Part shown: piece by piece, positions 1-5,781 of the stretch
Layout: each line of letters opens with the position of its first letter
How positions within the stretch are numbered: position 1 is the stretch's first letter
NCBI GenBank assembly: GCA_900542255.1
Contig: UQMR01000103.1
Location: 1 to 5,781 of the forward strand
Length of the DNA: 5,781 bases
Source of the DNA: an uncultured Porphyromonadaceae bacterium
Lineage (GTDB): Bacteria > Bacteroidota > Bacteroidia > Bacteroidales > Barnesiellaceae_A
Direction: 5' to 3'
Notes under the pieces: generated by a model
The model's database searches: none
The model's input: only the letters and a program-made list of their open reading frames with translations
Told to the model about the DNA's origin: nothing
Made by a program: the position numbers and the translations under genes

Positions 1-2
1 GC

Positions 3-1253
3 TCCATGCGTCCTGCACCACAAACACTCATCAATGTAATACTGCATTCAGACGGTTTCCCGAAACAAATCACAAAAGCCAAATTCGATTTTACATTCAA
101 GATACCGCAACAACTCATCGTTGAGCCGACACAAAGCGATGTTACGCTCGATGAATACGGCAATCTCCACATCTCACGCGAAGTCAGCTGCAACAACGGC
201 TCATGTACCGAAGAGATACCATTACTCATCAACTCTGTCTATTTCGAACCGGCAGCCCTGCGACAACCCGACGGTAACATCGCCATAGAGACCGACTTGG
301 TATACAGCGGAGCCATCAGCATCAACGAGCAATTCGATTTCAGCGGATGGGACCCCGATTTACTACTCTCAATCGGAGCAGAATCCGGAGCTATACACAT
401 AACAGAGGCATCGATCTGCATAGAAAAGGCCATCGACCCCATAGAATATACGTATGAACTGAACGACCTGCCCGATTTTCTCCAAAACGAAAATACCTGC
501 CTCGACCTCACATCTATCATGATAAACCTCTCTGTGGCAAACAACAGCCCCGCCGCCCTCGAAACAGAGTTGAAATTACAGTCGGATTTTCTCGACGGCA
601 GTACCTCGGGCGACTGGCTAAGCACCCTGCAACCCATTGCAATCGCCCCGCTGACTACACAAGATATCATTGTCACAAACGACGATACATACGCCGGCAC
701 TCCGGGATACATACCCGGGCTCGAAGCCCTTATGTACCGTGTACCCCGTACCATCAAGGTAAACGCTACCCCCCGCATACCGGCAAACGAGATAAGCATT
801 GAGTTCAACACCGACTATGCCCTCGATTTCGGGTACGACATCAACGTTCCCATCTCGTTCGGCAACGACTTCTTACTCCATTACGAAGACACCTTCCCCG
901 ACTTAAACCTCGACATGTCGGGCATATCGGATGCCGCGACCAGTTTCGAGTTAGAAGGCGAAGCCGTCAGCACCCTCCCCATAGACCTTGACATGACCCT
1001 TACGCCCTTAGACGCCGAGGGGAACGTAATGCAAGATATCGTCATCAGCCAAGAGGCCACCTTGCGCGGCAATGCCACAACCCACTTCTCCATCACCGTA
1101 GAAGACCGCAGCAACGGAGCATTGCAACAAATCGACGCCATACACTTCTCGGTATCGGGTACGGCCGAAAACGGCGGAGCGCTAAGCCCCGACCAATATC
1201 TGCAATTCAATAATTTAAGAATCGTCCTGTCCGATGGCATCAAAATACAATAA
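3..1253 (+). CDS. Extracytoplasmic beta-rich protein of unknown function (5' end outside the window)
   Basis: I do not recognise a named family. The frame is open to the left edge. The first ATG (base 6) is followed by ordinary domain sequence with no signal peptide, so it is probably an internal Met and the gene probably starts upstream. The visible 415 residues alternate hydrophobic and polar positions and are rich in Asp, Thr, Ser and Asn, as expected for stacked beta-sandwich domains. There are four cysteines (62, 67, 138, 165, counted from the Met at base 6); the first two lie in a CNNGSC motif. An even number of cysteines suits an exported, disulfide-bonded protein. Residues 169-226 and 311-368 look weakly alike, suggesting a repeated domain. 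The protein ends in a beta-like stretch with no membrane anchor. It sits 31 bases before a DUF5723-like gene on the same strand with no terminator between, so the two are probably one operon. A role at the cell surface or in the periplasm is inference. The reading frame is sure; the function is not. Confidence 0.8.
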   Translation, partial: SMRPAPQTLINVILHSDGFPKQITKAKFDFTFKIPQQLIVEPTQSDVTLDEYGNLHISREVSCNNGSCTEEIPLLINSVYFEPAALRQPDGNIAIETDLVYSGAISINEQFDFSGWDPDLLLSIGAESGAIHITEASICIEKAIDPIEYTYELNDLPDFLQNENTCLDLTSIMINLSVANNSPAALETELKLQSDFLDGSTSGDWLSTLQPIAIAPLTTQDIIVTNDDTYAGTPGYIPGLEALMYRVPRTIKVNATPRIPANEISIEFNTDYALDFGYDINVPISFGNDFLLHYEDTFPDLNLDMSGISDAATSFELEGEAVSTLPIDLDMTLTPLDAEGNVMQDIVISQEATLRGNATTHFSITVEDRSNGALQQIDAIHFSVSGTAENGGALSPDQYLQFNNLRIVLSDGIKIQ

Positions 1254-1284
1254 TCCTCACCCCATAAAGAATACACACATCACA

Positions 1285-2664
1285 ATGAAAACAACATACG
1301 TACAATATATACTCGCCATCTTGCTGATGGCTGCAACCGCACAGCTGCCGGCGCAAACCCTGCACTCGGCCTACTTCTTGGAGAGCATGGTACAACGCAA
1401 CGAGCTAAACCCTGCATTCGGAGCAGAATCAAATTACATCGTCGTACCCGTAATAGGAGGTTCGCAAATAGGTATCCACTCCAACGTCGGCATGGGTAAC
1501 TTCTTTTTCCAACGCGGTGACAAGCTCGTCAACGGACTCTCGCCCCAAGTAACCGCCAACGAATTTCTCAGCGGCCTGCCCACAAACAGCCAGCTCGAAC
1601 TATCCGTAGAGATACCCCTCGTATCGGTAGGATTTCATGCTTGGGGAGGCTTCAACACCGTCATACTGAAAGAACGCAGTTTCATTGCGGCCAACATGCC
1701 CTCTACACTCTTCGAGTTCCTCAAACAGGGACAAAATGCTCAGGGCGTTGCACAATACGACATAGACAACCTCTCCCTTTATACCGACCACTACATAGAA
1801 CTCGCCTTCGGACACCAACGGGAACTCCCCGCCTTGGAGGGATTCTCATACGGAGCCAAAGTAAAATTGCTGGTAGGGGCATTAGGCGGCTCCATCGATA
1901 TGGAACACATCGGTATAAACCTCTCGCAGGAACGGTGGTACATCACCTCAAAAGGTTCCGCGCAACTATCGAGCGGCATGCACTTCGTATATAACGAAAA
2001 CGGCGACATAAGCAATATCGCATTCGGTTCATACCAACTGGGCGGTTTCGGCTTAGGCTTCGATTTGGGAGCGGCATACACCCCACAAGCCCTGCCCGGC
2101 CTCACCGTATCGCTGGCACTCACCGACATAGGATTCATCTCATGGAGCGACATGGAACGTGCCGTAGCGGGCGGGACATTTGAATACACCGGATTCGACA
2201 ACATAGGGGCACCGGGACAACCCGAAGCCTCGGAACAACTCGACGGTTTGCTGAACGATATGGCTCAGGTCATAAACGTCACGCCAACCACACCGGCAAC
2301 CGTCACCAACTCACTGCGCACCACACTGAACATTGGAGCCGAATATGCCATACTCGGCCGTAAGATATCGTTCGGCATCCTCTCCTCTACCCGTTTCGGC
2401 CATCCCTACACCTACGCCGAAGGCATGGCCGTCGTCAATTTCAGGCCGCTCTCATGGCTGCATCTCGCCATCAACGGCTCGGCATCGACCGTCGGAGAGG
2501 CATTGGGAGCCCTCATCAACATCTGCCCCAAAGGCGTCAACATATTCGCCGGATGCGACTACATATCGCCTACGACAAAATTCGGAGCACAAGGCATCCC
2601 CGTAAACGGTGCCAACTTCAACTTCCGTGCAGGCTTTGCCTTCACATTCGGCCATCGCAAGTAA
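1285..2664 (+). CDS. DUF5723-like outer-membrane protein, probable beta-barrel
   Basis: This is a 459-residue protein. The start at 1285 is preferred over the in-frame ATG at 1234 because it puts a classic signal peptide at the N-terminus: MKTTY, a hydrophobic core around residues 8-19, then a likely cut after Ala23 (QLPA before QTLHS). The 1234 start would add 17 polar residues ahead of it and overlap the previous gene. After the signal comes SAYFLESMVQRNELNPAF (28-45), which resembles the start of mature Bacteroidota DUF5723 proteins. The rest is a series of amphipathic, Gly- and aromatic-rich strands with polar loops, ending in FAFTFGHRK. This pattern suggests an outer-membrane beta-barrel. 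Two cysteines (414, 424) flank what looks like a strand turn. No biochemical role is known to me for the family. The upstream neighbour may be a partner; no promoter box is visible in the short gap between them. The family call is from memory of its pattern; the envelope location is more certain than the family. Confidence 0.8.
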   Translation: MKTTYVQYILAILLMAATAQLPAQTLHSAYFLESMVQRNELNPAFGAESNYIVVPVIGGSQIGIHSNVGMGNFFFQRGDKLVNGLSPQVTANEFLSGLPTNSQLELSVEIPLVSVGFHAWGGFNTVILKERSFIAANMPSTLFEFLKQGQNAQGVAQYDIDNLSLYTDHYIELAFGHQRELPALEGFSYGAKVKLLVGALGGSIDMEHIGINLSQERWYITSKGSAQLSSGMHFVYNENGDISNIAFGSYQLGGFGLGFDLGAAYTPQALPGLTVSLALTDIGFISWSDMERAVAGGTFEYTGFDNIGAPGQPEASEQLDGLLNDMAQVINVTPTTPATVTNSLRTTLNIGAEYAILGRKISFGILSSTRFGHPYTYAEGMAVVNFRPLSWLHLAINGSASTVGEALGALINICPKGVNIFAGCDYISPTTKFGAQGIPVNGANFNFRAGFAFTFGHRK

Positions 2665-2796
2665 CCCCACACCGGGTAAGCCACAAAGCCGGCCAACACC
2701 GCTCCGCCCTATACCGGCAGCCCGGAAAAGAGATACGCTTCCGACCATCCCGTTCTCCGGGCGGAAGCTCCCGGCATCCCCTTGATACACACCTCG

Positions 2797-2835
2797 CACG
2801 GCAGCGGCTGAATTTTTCATTCAGCCGCTGCCGTG
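2797..2835. terminator. Perfect 17-bp inverted repeat with T-rich loop, possible terminator
   Basis: The arms at 2797-2813 and 2819-2835 are exact reverse complements, separated by the loop TTTTC. Bases 2796 and 2836 could add a G-U pair in RNA. The stem is GC-rich (CGGCAGCGGCTG core), so the hairpin should be very stable. It lies 132 bases after the DUF5723-like stop and just before the gltX promoter, where a terminator would be expected. Neither strand has a T-tract after the stem, so it is not a textbook intrinsic terminator; the T run is in the loop instead. Other roles are possible: blocking 3' exonuclease decay of the upstream mRNA, or a protein-binding palindrome. The repeat is certain, its function is not. 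Confidence 0.6.
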
Positions 2836-2837
2836 TA

Positions 2838-2869
2838 TATGCAGGGTTGCGAAAAAATCACTATCTTTG
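2838..2869 (+). promoter_or_regulatory. Bacteroidota-type sigma-A promoter for gltX
   Basis: TATCTTTG at 2862-2869 matches the Bacteroides -7 consensus TAnnTTTG exactly. The TATG at 2838-2841 is a possible -33 element (three of four bases of TTTG) with a 20-base spacer. A TTG at 2847-2849 is only 12 bases upstream, probably too close to serve. Transcription would start about seven bases after the box, giving a leader of roughly 15-20 bases (TTTTTAACTATTC region) before the gltX ATG at 2893. That leader has no Shine-Dalgarno sequence, which is common in this phylum. The -33 choice is weak; the -7 box is strong. Confidence 0.65.
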
Positions 2870-2892
2870 TGCGTTTTTAACTATTCATCGTC

Positions 2893-4410
2893 ATGACAGC
2901 AAGTAAAGTAAGGGTGCGTTTCGCCCCCAGCCCCACAGGGCCTCTGCATATAGGCGGTGTGCGCACCGCTCTCTACAACTACCTTTTCGCCCGCAAAAAC
3001 GGGGGTGAAATGATTCTGCGAATCGAAGACACCGACTCCCAACGGTTTGTACCGGGTGCCGAGGCCTACATTATAGAAGCCTTGGAGTGGTTGGGCATCA
3101 AATTCGACGAGGGCGTAAGCTACGGCGGCGAATACGGGCCTTACCGCCAATCGGAAAGAAAAGAGATTTACCGCCGCTACGTAGATATGTTGCTCGACAA
3201 CGGCAAAGCCTACATCGCATTCGACACACCGGCCGAGCTGGAAGCCAAACGCAACGAAATGCCCAACTTCCAATACGATGCCTCGACCCGTATGCAGATG
3301 CGCAACTCGCTTACACTGCCGCCCGAAGAGGTGCAAGCCGCCATCGAAGCCGGCACGCAATATGTAGTGCGCTTCAAGATAGAACCGGGCGAAGATGTTG
3401 TCGTAAACGACATCATCCGCGGCGAAGTAGTTATCAACTCCTCTATTCTCGACGACAAGGTACTCTACAAATCGGCCGACAACCTGCCCACCTATCACCT
3501 GGCCAATATCGTCGACGACCACCTCATGGAGGTCACCCACGTCATCCGCGGCGAGGAGTGGCTGCCGTCGGCGCCACTGCACGTTTTGCTATACCGCGCT
3601 TTCGGCTGGGAAGAGACGATGCCGCAATTTGCCCACCTGCCCTTGCTGCTCAAACCCGACGGAAAGGGGAAACTAAGCAAGCGCGACGGCGACCGGCTGG
3701 GATTTCCTGTCTTTCCGCTCGAATGGCACGACCCCAAGAGCGGCGAAATTTCGTCGGGATACCGCGAAGCCGGGTATCTGCCCGAAGCTGTCGTCAACTT
3801 CCTCGCCCTTTTGGGATGGAACCCCGGCGACGACCGCGAAATCCTCTCGATGGAAGAGCTCATCTCACTCTTCGACCTGCACCGTTGCAGCAAAAGCGGC
3901 GCCAAATTCGACTACGAAAAAGGAAAATGGTTCAACCACCAATACATCCAACAACGCAGCGACCGCGAGATTGCCGAGATGTATCTGCCTCTGCTCCGCG
4001 AGAAACACCACGACTGCGAGATAGAGAAACTCACCCGCATCGTAGGGCTGGTAAAGAGCCGCATCAGCTTTGTCAACGAGCTGTGGGAGCAAACGGCATT
4101 CTTCTTCGAAGCGCCCACCGAGTACGAAGAGAAATCGGTGCGCAAGCGCTGGGACGAAGGCATGGGCGCCCGCATGGCCGAGCTGATAGAGATACTGCGC
4201 TCGCTCCCCACCATGGAGTCGCATGCCGCCGAAGAGGTTGTCCTGGGATGGATTACACAAAAAGGATACCACATGGGCAACGTGATGAACGCATTCCGCC
4301 TTGCCGTAGTAGGATACTGCAAAGGACCGCACATGTTTGACATCACCGAAATCATGGGTCGCGAAGAGACCATACAACGAATAGAGAAAGCCATAGAACG
4401 CCTCGGTTAA
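2893..4410 (+). CDS. gltX: Glutamyl-tRNA synthetase (class I aminoacyl-tRNA synthetase)
   Basis: This cytoplasmic enzyme uses ATP to join glutamate to tRNA-Glu. The 505-residue protein is complete and slightly longer than many bacterial GltX proteins (about 470-490). The N-terminal Rossmann catalytic domain starts with [14 protein letters not shown] (9-22), whose HIGG is the class I HIGH motif, followed by RIEDTD (43-48). The second ATP-binding motif is KLSKR (260-264). Immediately after it is an insertion of about 20 residues (roughly 269-288, [15 protein letters not shown] region) that I recall as typical of Bacteroidales GltX; the conserved [16 protein letters not shown] follows (294-309). 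The remainder is the helical anticodon-binding part, ending with the usual GP...R.E..QRIEKA pattern. The only cysteines are at 332, 375 and 476, so the zinc site of the E. coli enzyme is absent. The gene has its own promoter and leads a likely operon; its stop overlaps the next start. The identity is very secure. Whether it also charges tRNA-Gln cannot be told from this window. Confidence 0.98.
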   Translation: MTASKVRVRFAPSPTGPLHIGGVRTALYNYLFARKNGGEMILRIEDTDSQRFVPGAEAYIIEALEWLGIKFDEGVSYGGEYGPYRQSERKEIYRRYVDMLLDNGKAYIAFDTPAELEAKRNEMPNFQYDASTRMQMRNSLTLPPEEVQAAIEAGTQYVVRFKIEPGEDVVVNDIIRGEVVINSSILDDKVLYKSADNLPTYHLANIVDDHLMEVTHVIRGEEWLPSAPLHVLLYRAFGWEETMPQFAHLPLLLKPDGKGKLSKRDGDRLGFPVFPLEWHDPKSGEISSGYREAGYLPEAVVNFLALLGWNPGDDREILSMEELISLFDLHRCSKSGAKFDYEKGKWFNHQYIQQRSDREIAEMYLPLLREKHHDCEIEKLTRIVGLVKSRISFVNELWEQTAFFFEAPTEYEEKSVRKRWDEGMGARMAELIEILRSLPTMESHAAEEVVLGWITQKGYHMGNVMNAFRLAVVGYCKGPHMFDITEIMGREETIQRIEKAIERLG

Positions 4411-4412
4411 TG
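4408..4412 (+). promoter_or_regulatory. TAATG stop-start overlap joining gltX and the next gene
   Basis: The gltX stop codon TAA (4408-4410) shares its last A with the ATG (4410-4412) of the downstream gene. No Shine-Dalgarno sequence is seen in the last 20 bases of gltX. This arrangement suggests that ribosomes ending gltX re-start on the next gene, so the output of the two proteins would be linked. The overlap is seen directly; coupling is inferred from its geometry. Confidence 0.7.
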
Positions 4413-5498
4413 TCATTTCGTCGCCTATACGGATGCCGCATACTGCTTGTTCTCGTGCTATGCCTCCTACCGGGTATGGCACGAGCACAGTCTTTATTAT
4501 GGAGTGCCGAATGTGTACCCTACTTCGACAACCGCGAGTACACCTACGCACGCACTCCATCAGAGACCCTCTTTGCCACGCGGTTATCGCCGACAATAGG
4601 CGTAGGATTCGGCAACCACAGCATAGTGGCCGGTGTAAGCTGGATACAACCCATAGACAGCCGGTGGGACGAAGCGACCTTCAAACCCACGGTTTACTAT
4701 CGCTACGATACGCCCGAGTTCGCCATGTCTATGGGACTATTCCCGCGCACGCAACTCATAGAGCCGCTCGACGACTTCATGGCAAGCGATTCTCTGACGT
4801 TTTTCAGCCCCAACATACAAGGGGCACTCTTCCAGCATCGCAGCAAACTCGGGTATGTAGAGGCCTTGTGCGATTGGCGCAGCCTCCCCACGCGCACAAC
4901 CCGCGAAGCATTCATGGTGGTAGCACAAGGGCGCATCAACATAACCCCTTACCTCTTTGCCGGCGGAGCAGCCGTCATGAATCATCTGGCTCGTGCCAGG
5001 GAGGAACAACCGGAGCACGCCACCCACGTAACCGACAACCTGATGATACGCCCCTACGTAGGCGTCGACCTCACGCACTATACCCCTCTCGACTCACTCA
5101 CACTGCGCTGCGGCTACCTTGCCACCTTCGACCGCGAACGCGGCGTCACCGACTGGCTGGTATCGCATGCCTTCGTAGCCGACCTCACCCTCGAATGGCG
5201 CTTCCTCGGGCTGCGCAACAGATTCTACTACGGTACAGCGGCACAACCGCTATATGACCGATTCGCCGCGCTGTTATACCAAGGAGAAGCCTACTACACA
5301 GCCGATTGGCACGACCGGTTAGACATATACGGCTACATCTTCCGCAATAGCTTTGTCAACTGTTACGCCTCGATAGGGCTCTACTTCACACCCGGCGGCC
5401 AGGTAGGTTGCCGGCAGCTGCTCACCGTGAGAGCCTATATCGACCAAGATTTCAAAGCCCGCCATAAATCGGGCAAACGAATACGCAATATTTTCTGA
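4410..5498 (+). CDS. Secreted protein of unknown function, probable outer-membrane beta-barrel
   Basis: I do not recognise a named family. The 362-residue protein has a clear signal peptide: basic start [10 protein letters not shown], hydrophobic core ILLVLVLCLL (11-20), then PGMARA with a likely cut after Ala26 before QSLL. Cys18 lies inside the hydrophobic core without a Gly, Ala or Ser before it, so this is not a lipoprotein signal. The mature part is rich in Tyr, Phe and Trp in alternating patterns (for example TVYYRYD 94-100, RFYYGT 271-276, SIGLYFTPGG 321-330), with Gly and polar turns, as in outer-membrane barrels. The C-terminus is a basic tail (KARHKSGKRIRNIF) ending in Phe, unlike a plain final barrel strand. 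It lies between gltX (overlapping) and waaA (16-base gap). From memory, an unknown protein at this place between gltX and waaA recurs in related genomes. A link to LPS or outer-membrane assembly is inference from context. Location is fairly sure, function unknown. Confidence 0.85.
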   Translation: MSFRRLYGCRILLVLVLCLLPGMARAQSLLWSAECVPYFDNREYTYARTPSETLFATRLSPTIGVGFGNHSIVAGVSWIQPIDSRWDEATFKPTVYYRYDTPEFAMSMGLFPRTQLIEPLDDFMASDSLTFFSPNIQGALFQHRSKLGYVEALCDWRSLPTRTTREAFMVVAQGRINITPYLFAGGAAVMNHLARAREEQPEHATHVTDNLMIRPYVGVDLTHYTPLDSLTLRCGYLATFDRERGVTDWLVSHAFVADLTLEWRFLGLRNRFYYGTAAQPLYDRFAALLYQGEAYYTADWHDRLDIYGYIFRNSFVNCYASIGLYFTPGGQVGCRQLLTVRAYIDQDFKARHKSGKRIRNIF

Positions 5499-5514
5499 CT
5501 GAACAAAAAGTGCT

Positions 5515-5781
5515 ATGATGAAACATATATACAACATAGGTATTGCATGCTACCAACGTCTCGTCGCGATGGCGGGACACTTCAATACCAAAGCCCAAAA
5601 ACTCACACAGGGGCAAGCCGATGTATTCGAAGCTCTGCAACAGCATCTCTCGCCCGAAGGCCGCTACACATGGATACACGCCTCCTCATTAGGCGAGTTT
5701 GAGCAAGGCCGCCCGCTTATCGAAGCCCTCCGGCGAGCCAATCCGCAACACCGCATCCTACTCACCTTCTTTTCGCCATCG
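5515..5781 (+). CDS. waaA: 3-deoxy-D-manno-octulosonic acid (Kdo) transferase, N-terminal part (cut by window end)
   Basis: WaaA (KdtA) moves Kdo from CMP-Kdo onto lipid A precursor at the cytoplasmic face of the inner membrane, the first step of LPS core assembly. The frame is open for 89 codons to the right edge; a full protein would be roughly 400-430 residues, so most is missing. Two adjacent ATGs (5515, 5518) could start it; 5515 is given because it is first, but the choice is not decided. An amphipathic N-terminal stretch (HIYNIGIACYQRLVAMAGHF, 4-23) could lie against the membrane. The family-defining segment is TWIHASSLGEFEQGRPLIEA (52-71), followed by RILLTFFSPS (80-89), matching the conserved HxxSxGE and TxxSPTG-like segments of the WaaA N-terminal domain. 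The region where other WaaA proteins have a GERxG motif reads KLTQGQADVFEAL here. It is the third gene of the likely gltX operon. A weak A-rich stretch (5502-5509) precedes the start. Confidence 0.93.
   Translation, partial: MMKHIYNIGIACYQRLVAMAGHFNTKAQKLTQGQADVFEALQQHLSPEGRYTWIHASSLGEFEQGRPLIEALRRANPQHRILLTFFSPS

Noticed and set aside
1234..1284. Earlier in-frame ATG for the DUF5723-like protein
   Set aside because: It would overlap the previous gene and put 17 polar residues before a clean signal peptide; the ATG at 1285 fits far better.
2721..2768. Short inverted repeats (GCTTCCG/CGGAAGC at 2737-2743 and 2762-2768; CCCGGA/TCCGGG at 2721-2726 and 2756-2761)
   Set aside because: Arms are only six to seven bases with loops of 18 or more, and the two pairings exclude each other; no T-tract follows. 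Likely chance in GC-rich DNA.
2454..2906. Open frame on the + strand spanning the gap before gltX
   Set aside because: It begins within the DUF5723-like gene in another frame, reads through the hairpin and promoter, and has no coding features.
2881..3582. Antisense open frame of 233 codons opposite the start of gltX
   Set aside because: It is a mirror of the gltX coding frame and its product has low-complexity Val/Gly/Asp-rich sequence with no family features.
3087..4340. Long open frame (417 codons) on the + strand inside gltX
   Set aside because: It is out of frame with gltX, very rich in Arg, His and Pro, has no recognisable motif, and is explained by codon bias of the real gene.
4440..4470. 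Possible lipoprotein signal (Cys18) in the protein encoded from 4410
   Set aside because: The residue before Cys is Leu, not Gly/Ala/Ser, and a standard ARA-Q cleavage site lies further on, so it is a normal signal peptide.
3865..4596. Antisense open frame of 243 codons across the gltX end and the next gene
   Set aside because: It lies opposite two well-supported genes, with no promoter, signal or family motif; a by-product of their codon use.
5348..5355. TAGCTTTG, a match to the Bacteroidota -7 box, within the gene before waaA
   Set aside because: It lies in coding sequence, has no good -33 partner at the right spacing, and short matches like this occur by chance. A secondary waaA promoter is not excluded.

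Overview
The window looks like chromosomal DNA from a member of the Bacteroidota, most likely order Bacteroidales. The evidence is a GltX carrying the insertion I associate with Bacteroidales after its KLSKR loop, a DUF5723-like outer-membrane protein, a promoter box of the TAnnTTTG type, and no clear Shine-Dalgarno sequence before any start codon. The coding DNA has moderate GC content. The genus cannot be fixed from the sequence alone.

All five genes are on the + strand, in two blocks. Block 1 (about 1-2664) holds the 3' part of a gene for an extracytoplasmic, beta-sandwich-like protein of unknown function. After a 31-base gap comes a complete DUF5723-like protein with a signal peptide, probably an outer-membrane beta-barrel. 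They look co-transcribed. A 228-base gap (2665-2892) follows. It contains a perfect 17-bp inverted repeat with a five-base loop (2797-2835) and, next to it, a Bacteroidota-type promoter (-7 box at 2862-2869).

Block 2 (2893 to the window end) starts with gltX (glutamyl-tRNA synthetase). Its TAA stop overlaps the ATG of a gene for a secreted, probably beta-barrel protein of unknown function. Sixteen bases later begins waaA (Kdo transferase), which runs off the right edge. This block joins a core translation enzyme, an unknown envelope protein and a step of lipid A/LPS core assembly in one likely transcript.

I found no mobile element, CRISPR array, RNA gene or phage-like gene, and no clear sign of a new biological system. 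The items most worth a second look are the unknown envelope gene coupled to gltX and waaA, the pairing of the unknown beta-sandwich protein with the DUF5723-like barrel, and the hairpin with a T-rich loop. Most of the window is ordinary housekeeping and envelope DNA.
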